A stretch of DNA of 18,828 nt from an uncultured Clostridia bacterium (GTDB lineage Bacteria; Bacillota; Clostridia; Oscillospirales; Butyricicoccaceae), in NCBI GenBank assembly GCA_910589115.1, contig CAJUSB010000064.1, forward strand, positions 1 through 18,828. The letters are read 5' to 3'. The position numbers were made by a program, and so were the translations under genes. The notes below the pieces were generated by a model, which did no database searches, was not told where the DNA came from, and worked only from the letters and a program-made list of their open reading frames with translations. Positions within the stretch are counted from its first letter, which is position 1. Each line of letters begins with the position of its first letter. Below, in pieces: positions 7,534 to 14,200 of this stretch.

Positions 7534-7562
7534 TTGTCTTTGCTTGCCGCTTATGATAGAAT
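7534..7562 (+). promoter_or_regulatory. Candidate promoter antisense to spoVG
   Basis: TTGTCT (7534-7539), 17 bases and TAGAAT (7557-7562), with TGA before it (extended -10). No rightward gene follows before murC, and the transcript would run through the spoVG terminator into the antisense strand of spoVG. The rest of 7383-7570 shows nothing I recognise. Confidence 0.4.
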
Positions 7563-7575
7563 ATGAGTATCTTTG

Positions 7576-7604
7576 AAAAAGCGCGGAGCCTTTCGGCCCC
7601 GCGC
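7576..7604 (-). terminator. Terminator of spoVG
   Basis: A GC-rich hairpin (GCGCGG at 7581-7586 with CCGCGC at 7599-7604, and GCC/GGC inside) is followed on the minus strand by TTTTTC. It lies 25 bases after the spoVG stop codon. Confidence 0.8.
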
Positions 7605-7629
7605 TGCATTTCCAAGTAAGCCCTGCCGC

Positions 7630-7890
7630 TCACTGGAACAGCGTATTATGATAGGCTGTAATCACCTTATCCTCCAGCTCAGCCCGCAGATCCGGCCCGA
7701 TGGGATGCACGATATCACGATACTTGCCGTCAGGCATCCGCCGTGAGGGCATGGCAAGAAACAGTCGGTCCTGCCCGTCGATGATTTTAATGTCATGGAC
7801 AGCGAAAACGCCGTCAAAAGTCACTGAAACCAGCGCTTTCAGTCTGCCAACCTCCTGAAGGTGGCGGAATTTGATGTCGGTAATTTCCAT
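7630..7890 (-). CDS. spoVG: SpoVG, RNA-binding regulator
   Basis: An 86-residue protein that matches SpoVG across its full length: MEITDIKFR at the start, ALVSVTFDGVFAVHDIKIID, then the highly conserved LFLAMPSRRMPDGKYRDIVHP (44-64) and a C-terminal helix. SpoVG is a small dimeric RNA/DNA-binding protein first found as a sporulation stage V and septum gene in Bacillus. In other Firmicutes it acts as a global post-transcriptional regulator affecting envelope and virulence genes. Its ribosome binding site AAGGAG is 13 bases before the ATG. It is monocistronic, with its own promoter and terminator, and is divergent from murC. The length is normal for the short form of the family, which in some species has an extra C-terminal tail. 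Confidence 0.97.
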   Translation of the reverse strand: MEITDIKFRHLQEVGRLKALVSVTFDGVFAVHDIKIIDGQDRLFLAMPSRRMPDGKYRDIVHPIGPDLRAELEDKVITAYHNTLFQ

Positions 7891-7940
7891 AAATCTTGCA
7901 GCTCCTTTTGGAAAAAATGTCGTTTTGCTTGGATTGACTA

Positions 7941-7969
7941 TTTATATTTTGGACAGAATGGCATATAAT
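7941..7969 (+). promoter_or_regulatory. Candidate murC promoter
   Basis: TTTATA (7941-7946, four of six consensus bases), a 17-base spacer and a perfect TATAAT (7964-7969). It would give a leader of about 150 bases before murC. Its -10 shares bases with the -10 of the opposed spoVG promoter. A weaker alternative is TTGGAC (8074-8079), 16 bases and TAAATT (8096-8101). Confidence 0.5.
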
Positions 7970-7997
7970 AATACGAACGATTTCAGAAAATTTCCAA
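7968..7997 (-). promoter_or_regulatory. Candidate spoVG promoter
   Basis: On the minus strand TTGGAA (7992-7997), an 18-base spacer and TATTAT (7968-7973) lie about 80 bases before the spoVG start. I do not see the sigma-H pattern (AGGA...GAAT) that drives spoVG in Bacillus. Confidence 0.5.
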
Positions 7998-8126
7998 ATG
8001 GATCCGCGGCAGACCATTTGTTCATACAAATTCTGAAGTGACCCGCACAGGGTCCGGCCAATATCCGCGGCCTTTGGACAAACCGCTCAGGCAGCTAAAT
8101 TTCTACTCTTGGAGGCATCTGACAAA

Positions 8127-9497
8127 ATGGCGATATCCATTCAGCGTTATATGAAGGAACACAAAACCATCCATTTAATCGGCATCGGCGGTGTGTCCAT
8201 GAGTGCCCTTGCCGACCTGCTCATGAACCATGGTGTAACAGTCACCGGTTCTGACCGGCAGGAAAGCCCGACAACCGAACGGCTGGAAAAAAACGGTGCG
8301 TACATTACTTATGCACACCTTCCGGAGAATGTAGACGGTGCCAGCCTGGTCATCCGCACAGCGGCTGTGCATGACGATAACTTGGAAGTCATCCGGGCGC
8401 GGGAACGCGGGATTCCGGTCATTGAACGCGCCGAGGCCTGGGGTTCGCTTATGGCCGATTACCGCGAGGCAGTCTGCTTCGCCGGTACGCATGGCAAGAC
8501 GACCTCTACCTCTATGATGACCATGATTACCATGCAGGCCGGGCTTGATCCGACCGTCATGGTAGGCAGCAATTTACCCGCCATTGACGGCACGCTGCGC
8601 ATCGGTGCTCACGGCTGCTTTGTCGCTGAAGCCTGCGAATACTGTAACTCTTTTCTGAGTTTCCGGCCCACGATCGCGGTCATTCTGAATGTTGATGAAG
8701 ATCATCTTGATTTTTTCCGGGATATTGATGATATTATATCCTCTTTCAGGCGTTTCTGTGCGCTGGTGCCTGAAACGGGCCTGGTCGTTGCCAATGCAGA
8801 TGACCCGAACACTGTACGTTCCGTGCGCAATGCGCAGCATGTGACCACTTTCGGTATGTCTGAACGGGCTGACGTGCGGGCTGTAGATGTTTCCGCCCGC
8901 AACGGGTTTTACCGGTTTACTGTATTGGTACGCGAGCAGTTTTATGCCGATATCCGTCTGGCTGTTCCTGGACAGCATAATATGATGAATGCGCTCGCCT
9001 GCTGTGCGGCAGCTGAATTCATGGGGATCCCTGGCGAAGCCGTTGCAGAAGGGCTCGCACACTTCACCGGCTCGTCGCGCCGGTTCCAGGTGATGGGCAA
9101 AACCGAAAAAGGTGCGGCTGTAGTTGATGATTACGCCCACCACCCCAGCGAAATGCAGGCCACCTTGCAGGCAGCGCGGCAGATGGGCTTTCAGCGGATT
9201 TTCTGTGCATTCCAGCCCCACACCTATTCTCGCACCAAGGCCCTGCTGAATGATTTTGCTGCGGTGCTTTCCACCTGTGATCAGGCCGTGCTCGCCCCCA
9301 TCTATGCGGCGCGGGAAAAAAACACCATTGGTATTTATTCCGAAGACCTCGCCGCTCTGGTGCCTGGGGCAGTCTGTTTTCAGGATTTTGAAGAGATTGC
9401 CTCCTATTTGAAATCGAACACAAAATCGGGCGATTTAATTCTTACAATGGGGGCCGGCAATATTAACACAGTGTGTGATTATTTGATTGCGCAGTAA
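8127..9497 (+). CDS. murC: UDP-N-acetylmuramate--L-alanine ligase
   Basis: A 456-residue Mur ligase that adds L-alanine to UDP-MurNAc with ATP, the first amino acid step of peptidoglycan stem synthesis in the cytoplasm. The N-terminal Rossmann domain has IHLIGIGGVSMSALADLL. The ATP loop is GTHGKT at 120-125. The central domain has NVDEDHLDFF, and the C-terminal domain has DDYAHHPSEMQ followed by FQPHTYSRT, the MurC signatures. The length is typical. I start at ATG 8127, 11 bases after GGAGG (8111-8115). A TTG at 8109 overlaps that ribosome binding site and is not used. It stands alone rather than in the classic division/cell-wall cluster, head to head with spoVG. Confidence 0.97.
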   Translation: MAISIQRYMKEHKTIHLIGIGGVSMSALADLLMNHGVTVTGSDRQESPTTERLEKNGAYITYAHLPENVDGASLVIRTAAVHDDNLEVIRARERGIPVIERAEAWGSLMADYREAVCFAGTHGKTTSTSMMTMITMQAGLDPTVMVGSNLPAIDGTLRIGAHGCFVAEACEYCNSFLSFRPTIAVILNVDEDHLDFFRDIDDIISSFRRFCALVPETGLVVANADDPNTVRSVRNAQHVTTFGMSERADVRAVDVSARNGFYRFTVLVREQFYADIRLAVPGQHNMMNALACCAAAEFMGIPGEAVAEGLAHFTGSSRRFQVMGKTEKGAAVVDDYAHHPSEMQATLQAARQMGFQRIFCAFQPHTYSRTKALLNDFAAVLSTCDQAVLAPIYAAREKNTIGIYSEDLAALVPGAVCFQDFEEIASYLKSNTKSGDLILTMGAGNINTVCDYLIAQ

Positions 9498-9525
9498 CGC
9501 AGGCAAACTGCATTTTGTCAGGCCG

Positions 9526-9552
9526 GAGGCAGGTGAATGGTTCACCTGCCTC
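9526..9552 (+). terminator. Probable terminator of murC
   Basis: A perfect 12-base stem (GAGGCAGGTGAA, 9526-9537, with 9541-9552) and a three-base loop lie 28 bases after the stop. The tail TTGCCTAT is poor in T, so termination efficiency is uncertain. A second small inverted repeat CGCCAAA/TTTGGCG lies at 9649-9672. Confidence 0.55.
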
Positions 9553-9725
9553 TTGCCTATGCAGGCAGCGGAAAAGCCGCAATATCTGCTGCCGGTGAAC
9601 CGCTGGCATACCTGATATTGTCGATATGCTGTCGAATAGATAGTCTCTCGCCAAAGTGCCCAATATTTGGCGCATCTGCACAAAGAAATGTATTTGAAAT
9701 TTTTCTTTTTCCTTTTGTCGAACTA

Positions 9726-9734
9726 TGTTATAAT
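9726..9734 (+). promoter_or_regulatory. Extended -10 promoter of rlmB
   Basis: TGTTATAAT gives a perfect TATAAT (9729-9734) with the upstream TG of an extended -10. It lies in a T-rich stretch 40 bases before the rlmB start. The -35 position is TTTTTC only. Confidence 0.65.
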
Positions 9735-9774
9735 GGAGTGTATCAGACCATTTTGAGTTTAGCGGAGGTAGTAC

Positions 9775-10554
9775 ATGCCTTTTCATCATAAAAAAACAGG
9801 AAACGTGGGGGATGCTGACGGCTCCACCCAGCTGCTGGAGGGGCGCAATGCCGTTCTGGAGCATCTGCGTGCGGACGGGCCGACGGACAAATTATTTGCC
9901 GCCGAGGGTGCAGAGGCACGGCTGGGCGACATCCTCTCCCTTGCCCGCAAGCGCGGTATTCCGGTCAGTATCTGTGACCGGCGCAGGCTGGATGCAATGA
10001 GCCCGACTGGTAATCATCAGGGCATTATTGCCCAAACGGCGGCCCATGCATACGTCAGCCTTGACGCGCTGCTTTCCGTTGCGGAGACGCGTGGAGAATC
10101 CCCGCTGCTCGTCATCTGTGACGGGATTGAGGACCCGCACAATTTGGGGGCGATCATCCGCTCGGCGGAAACGGCTGGCGCTCATGGCGTAATCATCCCG
10201 AAGCGGCGGGCTGCCGGGCTGACAGCCGCCACTGCACGCGCAGCCGCTGGAGCGCTTGCCCATATTGGCGTGCATAAAGCTGCTAATCTGGCAGCCGTTC
10301 TTGATACCTTGAAAGAAAAAGGCCTCTGGATTTTCGGCGCGGAAGCCGATGGTACCGTCAGCCTGTATGAGGCCGACTTTGCAGGGCCTTCTGCAATCGT
10401 AATTGGTTCCGAAGGGGCAGGCCTTGGCCGTCTGATCCGTGAAAAATGTGATTTTATCGTCAGTATCCCCATGCGCGGCAAAATCAATTCCCTGAATGCT
10501 TCAAACGCGGCTGCGGTGCTGTTGTTTGAGGCTGTGCGCCGCCGCATGGTTTAA
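9775..10554 (+). CDS. rlmB: SpoU-family rRNA 2'-O-methyltransferase (RlmB/TrmH-like)
   Basis: A 259-residue SPOUT methyltransferase, most like RlmB, which methylates the ribose of G2251 in 23S rRNA using S-adenosylmethionine. Residues about 20-90 form the SpoU substrate-binding domain (LLEGRNAVLEHL ... GNHQGIIAQ). The catalytic trefoil-knot domain has motif 1 DGIEDPHNLGAIIRSAETAG, motif 2 IVIGSEGAGLGRLI and motif 3 IPMRGKINSLNASNAAAV, with the conserved Asn and Arg of motif 1 and the Ser/Asn of motif 3 in place. Length fits. GGAGGT (9764-9769) precedes the ATG. The next gene follows after 100 bases without a clear terminator, so they may be co-transcribed. The exact rRNA target is inferred from family similarity. 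Confidence 0.9.
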   Translation: MPFHHKKTGNVGDADGSTQLLEGRNAVLEHLRADGPTDKLFAAEGAEARLGDILSLARKRGIPVSICDRRRLDAMSPTGNHQGIIAQTAAHAYVSLDALLSVAETRGESPLLVICDGIEDPHNLGAIIRSAETAGAHGVIIPKRRAAGLTAATARAAAGALAHIGVHKAANLAAVLDTLKEKGLWIFGAEADGTVSLYEADFAGPSAIVIGSEGAGLGRLIREKCDFIVSIPMRGKINSLNASNAAAVLLFEAVRRRMV

Positions 10555-10654
10555 GAAGCTGTACGCACAGGATAGTAAGCGGCCATGTAGGGCTGACAAA
10601 CTGTAAATACAGATTCTAAATGATACCCGGTTTTTGAATATTTAAGGAGACGTT

Positions 10655-13093
10655 ATGGATAAAAAGATAATGGATACGCAGGAGCTGAGCGAAATCCGCG
10701 CCCTGCTTGGGGAATTTGAGGAGACTCCCCCGGCAAAGAAGCCTCCGCAGGCCCGGGCAACGCCGCAGCCCCCGCCGCCGCAGCCCGCCGCGCCGCGCCG
10801 TCCCAGGGCAGAAGCAGCCACACCGCGTCAGGCTCCGCCCCAACAGCGTCAGGCGGCTCCCAGGGCTGGACGGCCTGCTGAGACAACGCAGCCGATCCCG
10901 CGCCCTGGTGCAGCCAGACCGCAGCAGCCGCAGCGGACAGCGCCCCCCTCACAGCAGACGCAGCGCATGGCCCCGCCGCCGCAGGCCGCACAGCCGCAGC
11001 CCCGTGGTGCAGCGCCCCGGGCCCAGCGGGCCGCCGGACAGCCTCCGGCAGCGCCGCAGCAGCCCTCACCGAGGAACACCTATAATTTAGACGAAATTCT
11101 GTCAGAGGTCAGCGGTGTTGTAGAGCAGGGTGCTTCTGAAAAAGCGCATGATTCCCAGCGTCCCCGTGCACGCCCGGTCCGGCATGACGACGAAGCGGAG
11201 GTACGCCATCCGGCGGCTCCGCCGCAGCGGCCTGCAAAGAGACCCCGCATTGTCCCGATGCGTCCGGAATATGAGGACGAAGAAGACGAGGACGAGGATG
11301 ATGACGAATACGAAGAAATTGACGAGCGCGAAGAGCGCCGGGAGGCCAGGCGCGCCCACAAGGAAGCCGAACGCGAGCGCCGCCGCACTGCAAGGGAGGC
11401 CAAGCGGGTTTCTACCGAAGAGGATGAAGAAATTGTCATCCGCCAGCCGCGCCAGGCGCAGGCGACCTGCGCACGGCGTGCCAAAAGCCTGGGATCACGC
11501 AGCATTGTGGTGCTGATAATGGGCCTTATTGCGTTGTATCTGACGCTTGCGCCGGGATTTGGTCTGCCGCTTCCGACAGCGGTTCATTTCATTGAGAAGC
11601 CGCTGCTTGCGACGCTGGCGCTGCTGCTCACCCAATTTTTCGCGATGTTTGCCGGGATTGATGTCGTCGGGCTTGGCTTCTATAATCTGTTTTCGGCAAA
11701 GCCGGATCGGCGGACAATGGTTTCAGCGGCGCTGCTGGCCTCTCTGCTGCATGGATTGACGATCATATTAGCGCCTGCATGGTCAGCCTATCCGCCATAC
11801 TGTGCAGTATCTATTATCTTGCTTTTTGCCATGATGACCGAGGAAAAAAACCGGCTGCTGGCCCGCTACCGGGTATTTAAGGCGGTCAGTTTATCGGATA
11901 GCCCTGTGCTGGTCTATAGTCATCTGGACCCGGACGACCGTCCGCGCCGTGCGCTGAAATACCAGCGTTCGGATAACACGGAATTCCTGCGCGAGCTGGA
12001 GAAGCCTGATTATGCAGAGCGGTTCAGTTCGTTCTATGTGCCGATTGCGTTAGCTTCAGCAATTACTTTTTCGGCGGTTTCTGCGCTTGCAAACCGGGAC
12101 CCTTCCCGTTTTTTCCTGTCTTTTTCGGTTATGATGTCGGTCGGCGCACCGCTTGGCATTCTCTGCGCAGCAGGAACGCCATATAAGAATGTATCCCGGC
12201 GGCTGCTGGGGGATGGCGCCGCCATTGCCGGAGCACGCGGGGCACAGCGCCTGCGTGCGGCGAAAGAGGCTGTACTGAACGATGCAGACCTTTTCCCTGC
12301 CGGTTCCATTTCGATTGAGAGTATTAACAATTTTGGGTTGTATACGGATGAGAAACTGCTTGCGTATGCTGCGGCGATCACCGCAGGTGATGGGCTTGAG
12401 CTGGGGCATGTATTTGCCGATGCGCTGCACCGCAGCTATGGACGGCCTGTACGGGCTGGGCGTATTCTGCGGTATGAAAGCGGTGGTATGTCAGCGGATA
12501 TCGGTGGTGACAGCGTCATGCTGGGTACAGCAGCTTTCCTGGCGCGGATGGGGATTCGGGCCAAGGAGACAAAGGGTACGGAAAATGGTGTGTTTCTGGT
12601 AGTGAATAGTTATCCTGCCGGGCTGTTTAATTTGCAGTATCATCCATCGGCACAGGCCTACGGCGGCATACATACGATGAAGCGGGTCGGGCTGACGCCG
12701 GTAATTGCGGCAGCTGATTTTAATATTTCGCCTGCAATGATTGCCAGCTTGTTTGAGCTCCGGCAGGGCGCGGTAGACGAAGTCCCGGCGGAACGGGCAG
12801 AGGTTTACCAGGACCCGGCTTATGTAGAGGGTGACCCGCCGGGGGCATTGCTTTCGCGAGACAGCATCACGCCATATGCGAATGTATTTCTGTGTGCGGA
12901 CAAGCTGGCGGGGGTTGTGCGTTCAAACCTGATTCTTGGTGGTTTCGCTGGCGTATCGGGAATGCTGATTATGTTTTATCTGACCTATCTTGCAGAATTC
13001 ACTGCAATTTCTCCGCAGAACGTATTGCTTTATCTTCTGCTGTGGTACATTCCGGTTCTCTTCATCACCTACGGCACCCGCCGTCTGGATTGA
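10655..13093 (+). CDS. Putative catalytically dead P-type ATPase-like membrane protein
   Basis: An 812-residue protein. Residues 1-26 include a short helical motif (QELSEIRALLGEF). Residues 27-140 are Pro/Ala/Gln/Arg-rich and probably disordered. A second motif, NLDEILSEVSG, follows. Residues 206-226 are almost all acidic, and then comes an Arg/Glu-rich coiled segment to about 255. From 286 the protein is membrane-bound, with several helices. SVMMSVGAPLGILCAAGTP resembles the P1B-ATPase CPC/TP helix. Then GDGAAIAGARGAQRL and VLNDADLFPAGS (D543) align with the loop and DKTGT site. YESGGMSADIGGDSVMLGTAAFLARMGI resembles the ATP-binding domain. MKRVGLTPVIAAADFN (D688) sits where TGDN is expected. 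Two C-terminal helices close it, as in P1B ATPases. The catalytic KTGT and TGD residues are absent, so pumping is unlikely. This is my own alignment by eye; the role is unknown. AAGGAG (10644-10649) sets the start. Confidence 0.65.
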   Translation: MDKKIMDTQELSEIRALLGEFEETPPAKKPPQARATPQPPPPQPAAPRRPRAEAATPRQAPPQQRQAAPRAGRPAETTQPIPRPGAARPQQPQRTAPPSQQTQRMAPPPQAAQPQPRGAAPRAQRAAGQPPAAPQQPSPRNTYNLDEILSEVSGVVEQGASEKAHDSQRPRARPVRHDDEAEVRHPAAPPQRPAKRPRIVPMRPEYEDEEDEDEDDDEYEEIDEREERREARRAHKEAERERRRTAREAKRVSTEEDEEIVIRQPRQAQATCARRAKSLGSRSIVVLIMGLIALYLTLAPGFGLPLPTAVHFIEKPLLATLALLLTQFFAMFAGIDVVGLGFYNLFSAKPDRRTMVSAALLASLLHGLTIILAPAWSAYPPYCAVSIILLFAMMTEEKNRLLARYRVFKAVSLSDSPVLVYSHLDPDDRPRRALKYQRSDNTEFLRELEKPDYAERFSSFYVPIALASAITFSAVSALANRDPSRFFLSFSVMMSVGAPLGILCAAGTPYKNVSRRLLGDGAAIAGARGAQRLRAAKEAVLNDADLFPAGSISIESINNFGLYTDEKLLAYAAAITAGDGLELGHVFADALHRSYGRPVRAGRILRYESGGMSADIGGDSVMLGTAAFLARMGIRAKETKGTENGVFLVVNSYPAGLFNLQYHPSAQAYGGIHTMKRVGLTPVIAAADFNISPAMIASLFELRQGAVDEVPAERAEVYQDPAYVEGDPPGALLSRDSITPYANVFLCADKLAGVVRSNLILGGFAGVSGMLIMFYLTYLAEFTAISPQNVLLYLLLWYIPVLFITYGTRRLD

Positions 13094-13095
13094 GC

Positions 13096-13286
13096 GTCCT
13101 CTGCGGACGGGGATGTCCTCTGCGGACGGCACCAAAGGGCGCTGCCCTCTGGACTCCCGCCCCTCGCCGGGGAGTCCGCCTTCGCGGCGCGCGCCAAGGG
13201 CTTTGCCCTCTGGACTCCCACTGGGGTTTCACCCCAGGCCCCGAGATTCTTACGCATCTCCCTCTCGCCTGCGGGCGGGACGAAGG
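13096..13286 (+). repeat. Dispersed hairpin repeat, copy C
   Basis: It starts three bases after the stop codon with GTCCTCTGCGGACGG twice (13096-13110 and 13115-13129), each a GTCC/GGAC stem-loop. CACCAAAGGGCGCTGCCCTC follows, then TGGACTCCC, a CCGC-CTTC-GCGG stem-loop, and a second core with GGGCTTTGCCC. It ends with CTGGGG-TTTCA-CCCCAG, GAGATTCTTACGCATCTC and CGCCTGCGGGCGGGACG, parallel to copy B. It lies between the stop codon of the P-type ATPase-like gene and that gene's terminator. Confidence 0.88.
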
Positions 13287-13315
13287 GGGATGCTGATTAT
13301 GATGAATCCGTGATG

Positions 13316-13351
13316 CAGCCCTATCCGCAGCAGTTGCTGCGGATAGGGCTG
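13316..13351 (+). terminator. Terminator of the P-type ATPase-like gene
   Basis: A perfect 17-base inverted repeat (CAGCCCTATCCGCAGCA and its complement) with a two-base centre is followed by TTTTAT. It is the first convincing terminator after the stop codon at 13093. The bases from 13352 to 13520 are T-rich and show no gene. Confidence 0.85.
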
Positions 13352-13524
13352 TTTTATACGTTTTCCCTATTTTCATCAATTTCTGCGCCTTGTTGTTTTC
13401 TGTCATGTATCGCCGCACCCGCATTTTTCGCCAAAAAAGTGGAAACAAATGCACAAAAGCCGGTTCACCTCTTTGTGTATTATTGTTTTTCTTTCCAAAA
13501 GCGGATATTTATCTTCAAAAACTG

Positions 13525-13552
13525 TTGTCTTTTTCCGAGATTTTAGTATAAT
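13525..13552 (+). promoter_or_regulatory. Promoter of the SCP2-like gene
   Basis: TTGTCT (13525-13530), a 16-base spacer and a perfect TATAAT (13547-13552) lie 52 bases before the start codon. Confidence 0.75.
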
Positions 13553-13604
13553 GGATATATAGAGAAGGGCAATCCCGCCCAACCGTCTGGAAGGAGAGAA
13601 CACG

Positions 13605-13925
13605 ATGACAGTGGAACAACTGGTGGACAAGGTATATGATACGCTGTCCAAGAAAGACCTCAGCGCGGCAGGCGACAAGCTTGCCATTCAGGTGGACCTG
13701 ACCGGCAGAAACAGCGGTGTGTTTTATATCGAAGTGCTGAATGGGACGCTCTCGGTCAAGCCATACGAGTACAACGATCGTGACGCCCGCATTATGATTG
13801 CCATGAGCAATTTTGAAAAGCTGCTCGCGGGCAAGCTCGACCCAAAGGCTGCTTATGCTACCGGCAAACTGAAGGCAGAGGGGGACCTTGGCAAGGTTCT
13901 TTCGCTCGCAGAAATCCTGAAGTAA
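13605..13925 (+). CDS. SCP2 sterol-transfer-fold domain protein
   Basis: A single-domain protein of 106 residues with the SCP2 fold, a hydrophobic-pocket fold used to bind lipids or acyl groups. It begins with the helix MTVEQLVDKVYDTLSKKDLSA, followed by the beta strands LAIQVDLTGRNSGVFYIEV and GTLSVKPYEYNDRDARIMIA. The C-terminal part is typical of the family: NFEKLLAGKLDPKAAYATGKLKAEGDLGKVLSLAEIL, in which the G-K-L-x-x-x-G-D segment lines the pocket. It has no signal peptide. AAGGAGAG lies seven bases before the ATG. The gene is monocistronic with a good promoter and terminator. Stand-alone copies are common in anaerobic Firmicutes, and their ligand is not known; lipid or fatty acid carriage is inferred. 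Confidence 0.9.
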   Translation: MTVEQLVDKVYDTLSKKDLSAAGDKLAIQVDLTGRNSGVFYIEVLNGTLSVKPYEYNDRDARIMIAMSNFEKLLAGKLDPKAAYATGKLKAEGDLGKVLSLAEILK

Positions 13926-13981
13926 ATTACATCCGGACAAGTCCTGATTACGAATGCCGTCACCGGCATGAAAAGGCATCA

Positions 13982-14018
13982 TAAAAGGCCGATCCCGCAA
14001 AATGGGATTGGCTTTTTA
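13982..14018 (+). terminator. Terminator of the SCP2-like gene
   Basis: AAAAGGCCGATCCC pairs with GGGATTGGCTTTTT (two G-T pairs) around a seven-base loop, followed by TTTTTATT. It lies about 60 bases after the stop codon. Confidence 0.85.
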
Positions 14019-14021
14019 TTG

Positions 14022-14105
14022 TCCCGCCCGCAGGCGATGGAAGGGAGTCCAGAGGGACGAGTCCCTCTGGCGCCGTCTGCGCAAGACCGCCCGCCGCGCA
14101 GGCGA
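14022..14105 (-). repeat. Dispersed hairpin repeat, copy D (short form)
   Basis: On the minus strand it reads CGCGGCGGGCG, the stem-loop GTCT-TGCGC-AGAC (14075-14087), GGCGCC, then the stem AGAGGGAC/GTCCCTCT (14051-14068), GGACTCCC, and ends CGCCTGCGGGCGGGAC. It carries single copies of the modules seen doubled in copies A and C. It lies between the two facing terminators of the convergent SCP2-like and ArAE-like genes. Confidence 0.85.
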
Positions 14106-14144
14106 ACAAAACGGCAATCTCCAGCGCTCACGAGTATAAATTGT

Positions 14145-14188
14145 AAAAAAACAACGGTTCCCCTGCAAACGGGGGCGCCGTTGTTTTT
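14145..14188. terminator. Terminator of the ArAE/FUSC-like gene, possibly bidirectional
   Basis: AAAAACAACGG pairs with CCGTTGTTTTT, with an inner CCCC/GGGG stem. A- and T-runs on both sides allow either direction. On the minus strand it lies about 12 bases after the stop codon at 14201. Confidence 0.8.
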
Positions 14189-14200
14189 CGTATTATATAA

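Noticed and set aside
7010..7633. Leftward open frame of about 207 codons and partner rightward frames across 7060-7556
   Set aside because: They run through the 45-bp tandem array and the dispersed repeat, whose period keeps frames open by chance. There is no proper start or domain.
7934..7969. TTGACT paired with TATAAT as the murC promoter
   Set aside because: The spacer would be 24 bases, too long for sigma-A; TTTATA at 17 bases is a better partner.
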